64,000 nucleotides of DNA from Lachnospiraceae bacterium (GTDB lineage: Bacteria > Bacillota > Clostridia > Lachnospirales > Lachnospiraceae), in contig JAILNS010000005.1 of NCBI GenBank assembly GCA_024691305.1, positions 62,001 through 126,000 on the forward strand. Direction: 5' to 3'. The notes under the pieces are model-generated. The model worked only from the letters and a program-made list of their open reading frames with translations, had not been told where the DNA came from and did no database searches. A program made the translations under genes and the position numbers. Positions 55,438 through 64,000 of this stretch are shown here, one piece after another. Position 1 is the first letter of the stretch. Each line of letters opens with the position of its first letter.

Positions 55438-56685
55438 TCAGCCTGAATAACTGTTAAGGTATCTTTCCTGCTCGGGCGTGAGTACATCCAGTTCCTTGCC
55501 CAGGAATTTAAGTTTTCTCTCTGCGACGTCCCTGTCCACCTCATAAGGAACATCGATCAGTTTCTCTTTGAGTTCGCTTCCGTGTTCAACAAGATATTTT
55601 GCGGAAAGTGCCTGTATGGCAAAACTCATATCCATGATCTCTGCGGGATGACCGTCGCCGCAGGCCAGATTAACAAGCCTTCCCTCTCCGAGTACACATA
55701 TCCACTGTCCCGTAGGAAGCTTATATCCCATGATATTATTTCTCATCTCGCGGCTCTCGACAGCCATCTTCCTAAGACCTGCCATATCTATTTCACAGTC
55801 AAAATGACCTGCATTGCAAAGAATGGCACCATCTTTCATCACCGCGAAATCTTCTTCGTCTATTACCTTATTACATCCTGTGACTGTAACAAAGAAATCG
55901 CCCAACCTGGCAGCTTCCTTCATTGGCATTACTTCAAATCCATCCATTACCGCTTCTATAGCCTTGATGGGATCGATCTCGGTCACGATAACCTTTGCGC
56001 CAAGCCCTTTAGCTCTCATTGCCGTTCCCTTACCGCACCATCCGTATCCGGCGATAACGGCTGTCTTACCTGCAACTATAAGGTTTGTAGTACGGTTGAT
56101 GCCATCCCATACGGACTGGCCTGTCCCGTATCTGTTATCAAAGAAATGCTTGCAGGCAGCATTGTTAACCTTTACCATGGGGAATTTCAGGACTCCGGCC
56201 TTATCCATTGCCTCAAGCCTTATGATACCTGTCGTGGTCTCTTCGCATCCGCCTATGATATTCGGTATAAGTTCGGGCATCTCGGCATGAACCATATTTA
56301 CCAGATCACTTCCGTCATCAATTATGATATGAGGCCCGTTCTTTAAGGTATTTCTTATATGGGATTCATACTCTTCAGGTGTGGCATTATACCACGCATG
56401 TACTTCAAGGCCGTCATCAACAAGCGCCGCAACCACATCATCCTGAGTAGATAACGGGTTTGAACCGGTAACAAACATTTCGGCTCCGCCTGCTTTAAGC
56501 ACCTTGCAAAGATAAGCCGTCTTAGCCTCGAGATGTACCGAAAGACATATCTTTTTCCCTGCAAAAGGCTGCGTCTGTGTAAATTCTTCTTCAAGCGTAC
56601 GCAAAAGATCGCAGTTTCTCTTTACCCATTCGATCTTGCGATGTCCTGATTCGGCTAATTTTATATCTCTTAATTCACTTGCCAT
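55438..56685 (-). CDS. ahcY: adenosylhomocysteinase
   Basis: The 415-residue enzyme cleaves S-adenosylhomocysteine to adenosine and homocysteine, clearing the product inhibitor of methylation. Visible are LSVHLEAKTAYL, DDGSDLVNMVH, the catalytic Lys/Asp region and the NAD-binding VIAGYGWCGKGTAMR followed by VTEIDPIKAIEA. The length is that of the short bacterial/archaeal form. It follows the deaminase gene by 33 bp. Confidence 0.95.
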   Translation of the reverse strand: MASELRDIKLAESGHRKIEWVKRNCDLLRTLEEEFTQTQPFAGKKICLSVHLEAKTAYLCKVLKAGGAEMFVTGSNPLSTQDDVVAALVDDGLEVHAWYNATPEEYESHIRNTLKNGPHIIIDDGSDLVNMVHAEMPELIPNIIGGCEETTTGIIRLEAMDKAGVLKFPMVKVNNAACKHFFDNRYGTGQSVWDGINRTTNLIVAGKTAVIAGYGWCGKGTAMRAKGLGAKVIVTEIDPIKAIEAVMDGFEVMPMKEAARLGDFFVTVTGCNKVIDEEDFAVMKDGAILCNAGHFDCEIDMAGLRKMAVESREMRNNIMGYKLPTGQWICVLGEGRLVNLACGDGHPAEIMDMSFAIQALSAKYLVEHGSELKEKLIDVPYEVDRDVAERKLKFLGKELDVLTPEQERYLNSYSG

Positions 56686-56718
56686 GTGGTTATTCCTCCT
56701 TATACAGATAAGATAAGA

Positions 56719-58044
56719 TCAATATTCTTTCTTATCCAGTCCCATTCTCTCGATTATCGCATTAACTTTATTATACACAAGTTCTTCGTCAATTGTTAAA
56801 AGTTTACGTCCTTCCATCGTGATCTGTCCGTTGATGATCAGGGTGTCGACTTCTGATCCGTTTGCCGAATAGCAAAGACCTGCAAGCAGATTGTTTTTAG
56901 GCTGAAGCGAAGGATTCTTAAGATCGAGTATGGCGATATCCGCTTTCTTGCCTGCTTCCAAAGAACCTGTTTTATCCTCCATAGAAAGAGCCTTTGCTCC
57001 GTTTATCGTAGCAATCTTAAATCCTTCTTCGGCACTTATGCACTGAGGCGTCTTGCCTGTTCCCTTATGTATCAGTGTAAGAAGACTGAGTTCATGGAAC
57101 ATGTTGAGGGAATTGTTGGATGCTGCTCCGTCCGTTCCGAGGCACACATTTATGCCGGCATCCAACATCTTCTGTATCGGAGCAAAACCATTGCCCAGCT
57201 TCATATTACTTGCGGGATTGGTAACTACACTAACACCCTTACGTGCCATTATCTCTATATCGTCGTCATCAACCTGTACACAGTGTGCAGCGATACAGGG
57301 TCTGTCAAAAAGCCCGTTCTTATCGGCCATAACTATGGGACTGCAACCGTATTTTTCCCTTATCTGTTCTATCTCCGACAAACTCTCCGAAAGATGCACA
57401 TGAATCCCCATATCATATTTGTCGGCTTCATCCGCTACTATCCTCATATATGCCGAATCACACGTATACGGAGCATGCGGTGCTAATCTGAATGTGAGCC
57501 TGTCGCAATCCGCAAAGGCTTCCTTCTCTTCAAGCGCCTGGTTAATGCGCATGCGTCCGCCTTCATCATCTCCGCTTCCCACAAGCCCCCTGCCGATAAC
57601 GGCTCTCATTCCGGTCTCTTTAACCGCTCTGGTCGTCTGATGGATATTCATCTGCATATCGTTAAAACATGTGGTACCGCTCTTCATCATTTCCGTGATC
57701 GCAAGCATAGCTCCCCAATACGCATCCTCATCGGTCATCTTCTGTTCGATAGGATCGATCGTTCCAAACAGCCAGTCCATAAAAGACAGATCGTCTGCCA
57801 CATTACGCATAAAAGCCATGTATGAATGTGTATGGCAATTGATAAGGCCGGGGATGGTGAGTTTGTCTTTTCCGTCTATCACCTTATCGGCTTTAAATCC
57901 TTCGGGAGCCTTTGGCTCAGACCCCTTCGAAAGATCATCGATAGCGATGATGCTGTCACCCTCTATATATATATTTGCTTTTTTTACACGGTCTTTTTTT
58001 CCCTCAGGTAAGACCGCCAACGTGTTTTGGATAAGAATTCCCAT
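56719..58044 (-). CDS. mtaD: 5-methylthioadenosine/S-adenosylhomocysteine deaminase
   Basis: Start at 58042-58044 (AGGAGG six bases upstream) gives 441 residues. The amidohydrolase metal ligands are in INCHTHSY, IHVHLSES, AHCVQVDD and LGTDGAASNN. Members deaminate MTA and SAH (some act on guanine or other bases). The neighbouring ahcY supports the SAH role, since AhcY and MtaD together form a SAH salvage route via S-inosylhomocysteine in some prokaryotes. Confidence 0.9.
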   Translation of the reverse strand: MGILIQNTLAVLPEGKKDRVKKANIYIEGDSIIAIDDLSKGSEPKAPEGFKADKVIDGKDKLTIPGLINCHTHSYMAFMRNVADDLSFMDWLFGTIDPIEQKMTDEDAYWGAMLAITEMMKSGTTCFNDMQMNIHQTTRAVKETGMRAVIGRGLVGSGDDEGGRMRINQALEEKEAFADCDRLTFRLAPHAPYTCDSAYMRIVADEADKYDMGIHVHLSESLSEIEQIREKYGCSPIVMADKNGLFDRPCIAAHCVQVDDDDIEIMARKGVSVVTNPASNMKLGNGFAPIQKMLDAGINVCLGTDGAASNNSLNMFHELSLLTLIHKGTGKTPQCISAEEGFKIATINGAKALSMEDKTGSLEAGKKADIAILDLKNPSLQPKNNLLAGLCYSANGSEVDTLIINGQITMEGRKLLTIDEELVYNKVNAIIERMGLDKKEY

Positions 58045-58082
58045 AGGTTTCCTCCTGTGATCGGTTTTTAGCTGCCTGTATA

Positions 58083-58502
58083 TCAACGGTCTAGCAGGTC
58101 ATCTATTTTTACGATGACCTCGGATGCTATGCCGACATTTTCCATGGCCTGCTGCCTTCTTGACTCCCAGTAGGACTCAAGTTCTGCATTATTCAGGTTT
58201 CTTATGGCTTTTTCAATCGATGCGCAATAAAAATATTCGCCGATATCATAGTACTCCTTGTATCCGGCGGACGGCTTTCCGAACTGTTCGCCTTCCTTGT
58301 AATACGAAACCACGCGTGCATAATCCTCATCCAGTGCCGCATACTTGTACGAATCCTTGCTGTGAGGATTATGATTGTAATAATTATACTGATCTACGGT
58401 TTCCACTATAAAAAATATTATAAAAAAGACCACGATTATGGTAAGGATCATAAGTCCCGTCTCTATCAGCCTGACGGCAATGGGTTTTGACTGTTTATTC
58501 AT
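58083..58502 (-). CDS. membrane protein of unknown function (zinc-ribbon cluster gene 5)
   Basis: Start at 58500-58502 (GGAGG eight bases upstream) gives 139 residues: a basic N-terminus, one membrane helix (about 12-34, GLMILTIIVVFFIIFF), then a helical extracytoplasmic part. I recognise no family. It overlaps the previous gene by 8 bp. The lineup AVRLIETGLMIL resembles nothing nearby. It has no Cys, unlike its neighbours. Confidence 0.75.
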   Translation of the reverse strand: MNKQSKPIAVRLIETGLMILTIIVVFFIIFFIVETVDQYNYYNHNPHSKDSYKYAALDEDYARVVSYYKEGEQFGKPSAGYKEYYDIGEYFYCASIEKAIRNLNNAELESYWESRRQQAMENVGIASEVIVKIDDLLDR

Positions 58503-59289
58503 CCTGTTTGCCCTCCGGTGCTTCTCTGAAAACATTTGTTTTATCTTCAAGGAGGACGCTTCGTCTTGCTTCGGTCATGGTATGAAAATCCTCGGTCTCT
58601 TCTTCGGTAAATCCAAGATATGAGATTAGAAAAGCATCTGTAAGATCCTCTACATCCTTACATACCCTGTTAAAAATCTCCGGATCACCCTGTTCGCGCA
58701 GATATCCGTTTTCTTCATCCGTACCGTACATATACCTATATAACTGTGAGATGTCCTCGTTCATATTCTGGGTATAGCGTTCTATATCCCTGTCTTCCTT
58801 TGCTGTGATGGTTCTCATAAGGTCGTCATAAAAATAACCGTAGTTTCTCAAGATCCTTCCGGAAGAATAATACTTACCCAAAACCGGATCATCACGCAGA
58901 TCATAATTATCCAGAAAATAATGATCGACATAGTGTGAAAGAGTCACATAGTCCATTTTATCCATATATTCCTGAAATTGAACCTCAATTTCTCGGGCAT
59001 TAGCCCGTGCCTCTTTTTCCATACGTTTCCTGTGCATGCTGTAGGTGCTGTTCATCAAGAGTCCCGCAATGATCGCACACACCAGAACAATGGTAAATAT
59101 TATCAGTCTGGCAGTTATTCCCTTATAATTTTTTAAAGCCCGGTATACACCTGACCGGGTTTTTTCGAATTCTTTATTATAATGTGCCATGTCCCGGCTG
59201 TGCTGCATAGCCTGAACATTGGGCCGTCCGCAATGCGGACAGTATTTTTCTTCAAGTGAGATCGGTGCCCCGCAATTTGAACAGTTCAT
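58495..59289 (-). CDS. zinc-ribbon membrane protein (cluster gene 4)
   Basis: The 264-residue protein begins with a four-Cys zinc ribbon (CSNCGAPISLEEKYCPHCG), has one membrane helix near 60-82 (LIIFTIVLVCAIIAGLL) and a 180-residue helical, charged domain outside. Function unknown. It starts 14 bp after the upstream zinc-ribbon gene and overlaps the next by 8 bp. Confidence 0.85.
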   Translation of the reverse strand: MNCSNCGAPISLEEKYCPHCGRPNVQAMQHSRDMAHYNKEFEKTRSGVYRALKNYKGITARLIIFTIVLVCAIIAGLLMNSTYSMHRKRMEKEARANAREIEVQFQEYMDKMDYVTLSHYVDHYFLDNYDLRDDPVLGKYYSSGRILRNYGYFYDDLMRTITAKEDRDIERYTQNMNEDISQLYRYMYGTDEENGYLREQGDPEIFNRVCKDVEDLTDAFLISYLGFTEEETEDFHTMTEARRSVLLEDKTNVFREAPEGKQDE

Positions 59290-59303
59290 TGTCTATTAAT
59301 CCC

Positions 59304-59615
59304 CTAAAAAAATGAGCCGAAAACTATAAAATCCATGATCCTGGTTATTCCAAAAAGCCCCGCGATGATGGCCGCTATTATGAATATGATCTTAAACATC
59401 CTCCCGGTAGCAGTTTTAAGTTCCGATGCCGTTTCACTAAGAGCCGCGCCCTCAAGATCCTCCATGTCCTCTCTTATATCGCCGAGTTTATTCATATATT
59501 CGGTTTCCGCACCCGGTATATATATCGTTCCGCAGTAAGGACATTTGGGCTCTGTATTTGCAAATTCCGCACCACAGCTTTGGCAATGGACTATAATCTT
59601 CTTATCAGAATCCAT
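59304..59615 (-). CDS. small zinc-ribbon membrane protein (cluster gene 3)
   Basis: The start is set at 59613-59615 (GGAGG repeated upstream), giving 103 residues: zinc ribbon HCQSCGAEFANTEPKCPYCG, an acidic linker and a C-terminal membrane helix (IIFIIAAIIAGLFGI). The upstream in-frame Ala/Glu-rich stretch is the Gly-rich tail of the TPM gene read in another frame, so it is excluded. The gene overlaps the TPM gene by 11 bp. Confidence 0.82.
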   Translation of the reverse strand: MDSDKKIIVHCQSCGAEFANTEPKCPYCGTIYIPGAETEYMNKLGDIREDMEDLEGAALSETASELKTATGRMFKIIFIIAAIIAGLFGITRIMDFIVFGSFF

Positions 59616-60396
59616 GTCCGCCTCCTCCTCCACTGAAGCCGCCTCCGCCGCCTCCGCTAAAGCCGCCTCCACCGCGGCTTCCGCCTGACGAACCTGAACT
59701 CGGCGGATCATATATCTTATTTGTCCGCGAATGAACTACCGTAGGATTTTTCAGATTAACCTGCTTATTTATGTTTTCAAGGATATCGTAACTATCGGTT
59801 TTTCTTGAAGCGGAACCGATATATGCAAAAAGAAAACATAAAACAGCCGCAATTATAAGAGCGATACAGAAATTCCCGACCGTCCTGAGCGTACCGGAGA
59901 TCCTGCTGCCTCCTACCCTTCTGATGATCTGTCTGTATCCTTCGTTGGCGCATCTGGCATAATCGCCGTCGGATGCATACTTATAGATATTATCGGTGAT
60001 CAGATTGGCATAATCCGGACTTATGGTTGAGCTTAATTCTCCGTATCCTGTGATCCACAAAAGCCTGTTATCCATATCGATCATGTAGATAACAGCATCG
60101 GTTCCTCTTAACCTGTCGCTTGTCTGATACAGCATTTCTACATAGTCCGAAGAATCATAGCCGATCGCATCATCGATGGTTATGAAGACCATGTTTCCGT
60201 ATTCAAGGCCGTCCTTCATCACTTCATACAGTTCCTGTTCATCGGAATCCGTAAGAAGATCTGCGCTATCCTCTATATATGCATGAGTGGATACGTCTGT
60301 CTGGGCTTCCTCTGTGCCTTGCGCATACACATTAAGCGGCATACAAAATATCACGAAAGATAAGATTAGGGTAAATATTTTACGCACGATCATCAC
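59605..60396 (-). CDS. TPM domain protein (cluster gene 2)
   Basis: The 263-residue protein has a signal peptide (IFTLILSFVIFCMPLNVYA), a TPM domain (about 35-165: YIEDSADLLTDSDEQEL, VIYMIDMDNRLLWITGYGE), a membrane helix near 180-200 and a Gly-rich C-terminus of GGGGFSGG units typical of such membrane TPM proteins. TPM domains have acid phosphatase activity in chloroplast TLP18.3 and related roles in membrane protein quality control. It overlaps the upstream gene by 17 bp. Confidence 0.88.
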   Translation of the reverse strand: MMIVRKIFTLILSFVIFCMPLNVYAQGTEEAQTDVSTHAYIEDSADLLTDSDEQELYEVMKDGLEYGNMVFITIDDAIGYDSSDYVEMLYQTSDRLRGTDAVIYMIDMDNRLLWITGYGELSSTISPDYANLITDNIYKYASDGDYARCANEGYRQIIRRVGGSRISGTLRTVGNFCIALIIAAVLCFLFAYIGSASRKTDSYDILENINKQVNLKNPTVVHSRTNKIYDPPSSGSSGGSRGGGGFSGGGGGGFSGGGGGHGF

Positions 60397-62014
60397 CTCC
60401 GTGTTTGTTAAACTGGGGCAGGGGCCTTGTCATCAACTGATTGTAAAAATACAAAACATCGAAATAGCACCATATTACACAGGCCGTCATAAGAAGGCAT
60501 CCCGCATAATAAAGCGGGTCCTTATATGGATTGATGAGCCATATTACTATAGAAAATTCCATGGCTACGGCTAGCGCCCAGTTACTTATTATTCCTCTTT
60601 TTTCGTGTACGGAACCTATGATCGTGTTGCAATATACCGCCATAACAAGGGGTACCGCAAGCATTACCGCTCCATATTCCAGCCATATCATAAACCCGCA
60701 TACGGCAACGATTATAATATAAATAAGTATTATACCGCCAAGACCGAGCATGGACGCTTTATCCTTTGGAAGATCATCCTTGTTCTTCTTTTTGCTCTTT
60801 TTTCCGGTTTCTTTTTCTTCGTTGGAGACAATCTTTTTTGCTGCTCTCTCCGCCTGACGTTTCTCCCATTCGCGGTTCTTCTTCTCTGCGCGGAGTCTGT
60901 CTATTATCATTGCAAAGACAAGCCAGCCCGCAAATGCAACCGCCATTACGGTCATAAGTATCCCCCGTAAAGAAGATATATTGAACACCTCAAGCAATAT
61001 CCACAGTATGATCGTAACTATCGCCGTGCACAGAAGATATTTCCTGCCGTCGATAGGAATATCCGCCGTGAGCTTTCCGGTCTGTCCGTTTATCGCAGCA
61101 TATGCTACCCTGTCGTTTTTCCGATATGACAAAAACCATACGGGAAACATGGCATTGGTAACCGAATCTAGTTTCGTATGCGTTTTTCTTACCTTTTGTT
61201 CATCGGTTATATCTCCCAGATCATATGAACGAAATGCCGGGATGGACGTAACCTCATCGAAGGTTTCTTCAGCGGCTATCAGTTCGGCTTCATGCTTATA
61301 TGTACCCGATTCGGTATCGGGGATATCTGCGTAAAATCCGCTTAAATATGCGGTTCTGAAAGGCAGAGTATCATTCGTGTTATACGGTGCCAGGCTTTCT
61401 GATATCTTATCTTCAAAAGACGATGAGGAATCATGGGATAATCCGGCATATGAATTATCGACATCAACTCCTAAATCAAAATGATCTATTATTCGATAGT
61501 CGCCTTTTCTGTGTTCTTTTTTGCCGTCAAGGATCATACGTCCGCTCTGACGGAAATTATAGAACCAGTAAGGCATGTATATCCCCCTGAATTCATCTAT
61601 ATACTGAGGATCCTTGAGTGCCCTGGGGGCAAAGATCATTTTGGACAACTTTTTCTTATATATGGTCTTGCACTGATCCTTGGTGATCTTAAACGGAATG
61701 ATGTGGTCGGGACGTTTCTTGACATCCAGCCTTTCCTGAAGAACCTGATGAGTACCGCAATAACTGCAAAACGCCGTGGCATCCGTATCCGTGCTCATAA
61801 GTTCCGCACCGCACTGTGCACAGGTATATATCTTTACCTGCATCATATCAGGCTGTCCGGCATAATCGCCCGTCACGGTCTGGGTATCGGCTCCGTCTTT
61901 TCCGGCATATACATCATCCGTAGGCTCGGAATATGTACCGCAATAAGGGCACAACATTTTCTGGCTCGCAATATCAAATCTTGGATTTGCACCGCAATTG
62001 GGACAAAGGATCAT
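60380..62014 (-). CDS. double zinc-ribbon membrane protein (cluster gene 1)
   Basis: The 544-residue protein has two N-terminal TFIIB-type zinc ribbons (CPNCGANPRFD...CPYCG at 4-23; CAQCGAELM...CSYCG at about 56-78), a central soluble region with FRGIYMPYWFYNF and VTNAMFPVWFLSYRK (repeated aromatic motif seen in these proteins), and at least five membrane helices after residue 320. Such proteins are often found next to TPM genes in Clostridia; the function is unknown. It heads the five-gene run. Confidence 0.86.
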   Translation of the reverse strand: MILCPNCGANPRFDIASQKMLCPYCGTYSEPTDDVYAGKDGADTQTVTGDYAGQPDMMQVKIYTCAQCGAELMSTDTDATAFCSYCGTHQVLQERLDVKKRPDHIIPFKITKDQCKTIYKKKLSKMIFAPRALKDPQYIDEFRGIYMPYWFYNFRQSGRMILDGKKEHRKGDYRIIDHFDLGVDVDNSYAGLSHDSSSSFEDKISESLAPYNTNDTLPFRTAYLSGFYADIPDTESGTYKHEAELIAAEETFDEVTSIPAFRSYDLGDITDEQKVRKTHTKLDSVTNAMFPVWFLSYRKNDRVAYAAINGQTGKLTADIPIDGRKYLLCTAIVTIILWILLEVFNISSLRGILMTVMAVAFAGWLVFAMIIDRLRAEKKNREWEKRQAERAAKKIVSNEEKETGKKSKKKNKDDLPKDKASMLGLGGIILIYIIIVAVCGFMIWLEYGAVMLAVPLVMAVYCNTIIGSVHEKRGIISNWALAVAMEFSIVIWLINPYKDPLYYAGCLLMTACVIWCYFDVLYFYNQLMTRPLPQFNKHGGDDRA

Positions 62015-62106
62015 ACATTTCTCCTTTTAATCAAACATACTTCTTTAATTATACATAAAAAAATAGAATATTGGAAAAACTTTGACAATCCGAACTAATA
62101 AAACTG

Positions 62107-64000
62107 TTATGTAGCGGCAAGTGTGTATATAAGAACCATGATAAGGCCTATACTTACGAGTATAAGTCCAAACGATAAACTGCTCGATATGAGGCGCTGG
62201 GTCCTTGCCCCCTGTTCTTCCCTCATGACCAGCCCGGGTATATATGATGTTTTGTCCTTTTTGGGTATATATCTGTCAAGCAGCCTTCCCGTGACTACCG
62301 CAAGATGATCATCCATCGATCCGGTATCCACCCTGGTAGCCTTTTGTCTGTGTATGGTTCTCCGCATTATCACAATGAACGAATCCATGATCTGGCTTAT
62401 AAGTGCGCTCACAAATCCCAATATTCCGGGTAATATCTTAAGGAGGAGCGGCCTGTATATGAGTTCTTCAAGATCCAGGAATTTGGGCCACATATTGACA
62501 TATACATTCCTTCCCTCATTGTCGGACCTGATAAAAAGACTATGCTCCGCAAGGAAAACCGATAAGATCCGGCCCTCGTTTATATAAGTTCCCCTTATGA
62601 CAAATACGTACAGGAAAAGACCTATAGTTATTGATATCAATGCTCCGCTTATGCTTTCCCATGAATAAAAATGAATCACGAGCTGATCAGCCGTACCTGA
62701 ACCCGCAAACCAGAACCCTTCGCAAAGCGTTGCCGTCCTTCCCATGATCATATTGGGACCTAGTCCCATTAAAAGCATTATTCCCGCAGGAATCACTATC
62801 GACAATACGCTCTCCGTTCTCATGTACGGTCTTTGTGAATCGTATTCTTCCTGCAGCCTCTCATCGGTATTTTTTTCAACAAATATCGCAATGAAGAGTT
62901 TAAGCATATAACTTAAAGTCATTCCGCCGCTTATAAGAAATACCCATTCGATCACGCTCAGAAGTCCGGTCAGTCCCATACCCCGGGATATAATGGATGC
63001 TTCCTTTCCTAAAGCTATCGCTTCATGTAACAGAGTTTTACTCACATATCCGCTCGTAAAAGGAATACCGCTGATGGATAAGGCACCGATGGCAAAACAT
63101 ATCTTTAAAAGTGGTTTTTTACGACCGTATCCGCGGATCTCGTTCAGATCCAGCTTGTGTATATTCATAAATATCACGCCTGCTGCCATAAAGAGCACCA
63201 GTTTGATAAGGGAATGATTTATCATATGGAGGACGGTTCCATGTGCCGCCATGACCGATTCTTCTTTTGCAATTTCGGACAATATCGGATACATGCCTGT
63301 CCCGGTCATTATGAAACCTATCTGAGACATGGATGAACATGCAAGAGTTCGCTTAAGATTAACGGAAAACATCGCAAGCAGTGCTCCGGTAAACATCGTC
63401 ACAGCTCCCAGTATGAGAATTGTCCTGCCCCAGGGTATATCCTGCGCAAACATATTGCAGGTTATGGCTATTATGCCAAAGATCCCTGATTTGGTAAGTA
63501 TACCCGAAAGCAGCGCACTCGAAGATGCCGGAGCGACCGGATGAGCCTTGGGAAGCCATATATGCATGGGCCATACACCTGCTTTGACCGCAAATCCGAA
63601 TGCCGTAAGGCCGCCGACCAGATACAGTCTGGAAGGAGTAATTGCTCCGCCGTATTCAGTGATATACGGTTTGGGCCATGTGTTCCGTATTTTTTCTATT
63701 TCCGAAGGGATCTGGGACAGTGTAAGAGTTCCCAGCATGTCATATAGCATGAAAAGACCCATAAGGGTAACAAGTCCGCCTATGATCGCAACCGCAAGAT
63801 ATGTATAAGCCGCACTCATCGCCTCTTCGGTCTCATCGTGAGCTACCCATACAAACGAAGTAAACGACATGATCTCAAAGAAGATAAATGCGGTAAACAG
63901 ATCTGCCGAAAGGAAGACTCCCATGGTAGCACCGAAAGTCATAAGGAAAAACATATAAAACCTGTTACGGTTTCTGTACTGTGTAAAATATTCTCTGGAA
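62107..64000 (-). CDS. proton-conducting membrane subunit (NuoL/MrpD/HyfB-like), 3' part
   Basis: At least 631 residues are visible, and the frame is open to the right edge (REYFTQYRNRNRFY precedes the first internal Met), so the N-terminus is missing. The antiporter-like core is clear: FFEIMSFTSFVWVAHD, KAGVWPMHIWLPKAHPVAPASSSALLSG with the conserved Lys and His, and FMAAGVIFMNIH. A long C-terminal extension with further helices, ending near residue 615, resembles complexes of the Mrp, Hyf or membrane-bound hydrogenase type. Which complex it belongs to needs the genes beyond 64000. Confidence 0.9.
   Translation of the reverse strand, partial: SREYFTQYRNRNRFYMFFLMTFGATMGVFLSADLFTAFIFFEIMSFTSFVWVAHDETEEAMSAAYTYLAVAIIGGLVTLMGLFMLYDMLGTLTLSQIPSEIEKIRNTWPKPYITEYGGAITPSRLYLVGGLTAFGFAVKAGVWPMHIWLPKAHPVAPASSSALLSGILTKSGIFGIIAITCNMFAQDIPWGRTILILGAVTMFTGALLAMFSVNLKRTLACSSMSQIGFIMTGTGMYPILSEIAKEESVMAAHGTVLHMINHSLIKLVLFMAAGVIFMNIHKLDLNEIRGYGRKKPLLKICFAIGALSISGIPFTSGYVSKTLLHEAIALGKEASIISRGMGLTGLLSVIEWVFLISGGMTLSYMLKLFIAIFVEKNTDERLQEEYDSQRPYMRTESVLSIVIPAGIMLLMGLGPNMIMGRTATLCEGFWFAGSGTADQLVIHFYSWESISGALISITIGLFLYVFVIRGTYINEGRILSVFLAEHSLFIRSDNEGRNVYVNMWPKFLDLEELIYRPLLLKILPGILGFVSALISQIMDSFIVIMRRTIHRQKATRVDTGSMDDHLAVVTGRLLDRYIPKKDKTSYIPGLVMREEQGARTQRLISSSLSFGLILVSIGLIMVLIYTLAAT

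Noticed and set aside
55582-56346. 254-codon plus-strand frame
   Set aside because: Antisense to ahcY; no ribosome site or motif.
1-64000. CRISPR arrays, insertion sequences, prophage or integrase genes
   Set aside because: Searched by eye for regular repeats, transposase or integrase motifs and phage structural genes; none found.

Overview
The window looks like a chromosomal segment of an anaerobic Firmicute, most likely a Lachnospiraceae relative (Butyrivibrio/Coprococcus-like). The grounds are clostridial-type gene orders (crh-whiA-rapZ-murB-glk-hprK-uvrC; ireB-ruvX-DUF1292 followed by mltG-like/trmR/trhP-like genes), a reverse rubrerythrin next to a PerR-type regulator, type III glutamine synthetase, an ahcY-mtaD pair, and strong AGGAGG-type ribosome sites. 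Most genes lie on the minus strand. I saw no transposase, phage structural gene, CRISPR array or rRNA.

Layout. 1-3.3 kb: carB (cut by the left edge), carA and purF, the last behind a probable transcriptional attenuator. 3.4-4.6 kb: plus-strand perR-like gene and rubrerythrin. 4.6-9.2 kb: a YfcC-type transporter and a large two-component-propeller/HD-GYP receptor. 9.5-11.8 kb: an amino-acid ABC transporter. 11.8-15.8 kb: a DUF975 membrane protein, response regulator, histidine kinase and CDF metal exporter, probably one operon. 16.1-19.1 kb: the Feo ferrous iron uptake operon (two feoA, feoB, a Cys-rich accessory protein) behind a promoter with an 18-bp palindrome over its -10 box.

19.3-26.3 kb holds the most unusual locus, a plus-strand four-gene operon: a membrane acyltransferase-like protein, a membrane SpoIIE/PP2C-type phosphatase with an extracytoplasmic sensor, an AAA+ ATPase of the kind found with contractile injection systems but without any injection-system genes here, and a large protein with PI3/4-kinase-like catalytic motifs and N-terminal 23-residue repeats. 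It ends at a hairpin beside a tRNA-Gln gene.

26.5-41 kb is mostly housekeeping: glnN, a U32 peptidase-family protein, tRNA methyltransferase, an MltG-like protein without its catalytic domain, YlbF-family protein, RNase J, DUF1292, RuvX, IreB, GlgB, a 1029-residue TPR/degenerate-AAA protein, RsmA, TatD, then a plus-strand tRNA-Lys. 41.4-52.2 kb: a carbon-control and cell-envelope block (Crh-like HPr without its catalytic His, WhiA, RapZ, MurB, ROK glucokinase, HPr kinase), UvrC, FtsH and DUF1846. 52.4-64 kb: asparaginase, DUF308, TraX, a predicted 37-residue membrane protein, AhcY, MTA/SAH deaminase, a five-gene run of zinc-ribbon/TPM membrane proteins, and the 3' part of a proton-conducting NuoL/MrpD-like subunit cut by the right edge.

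All family assignments come from reading motifs by eye. No database search or structure prediction was run.
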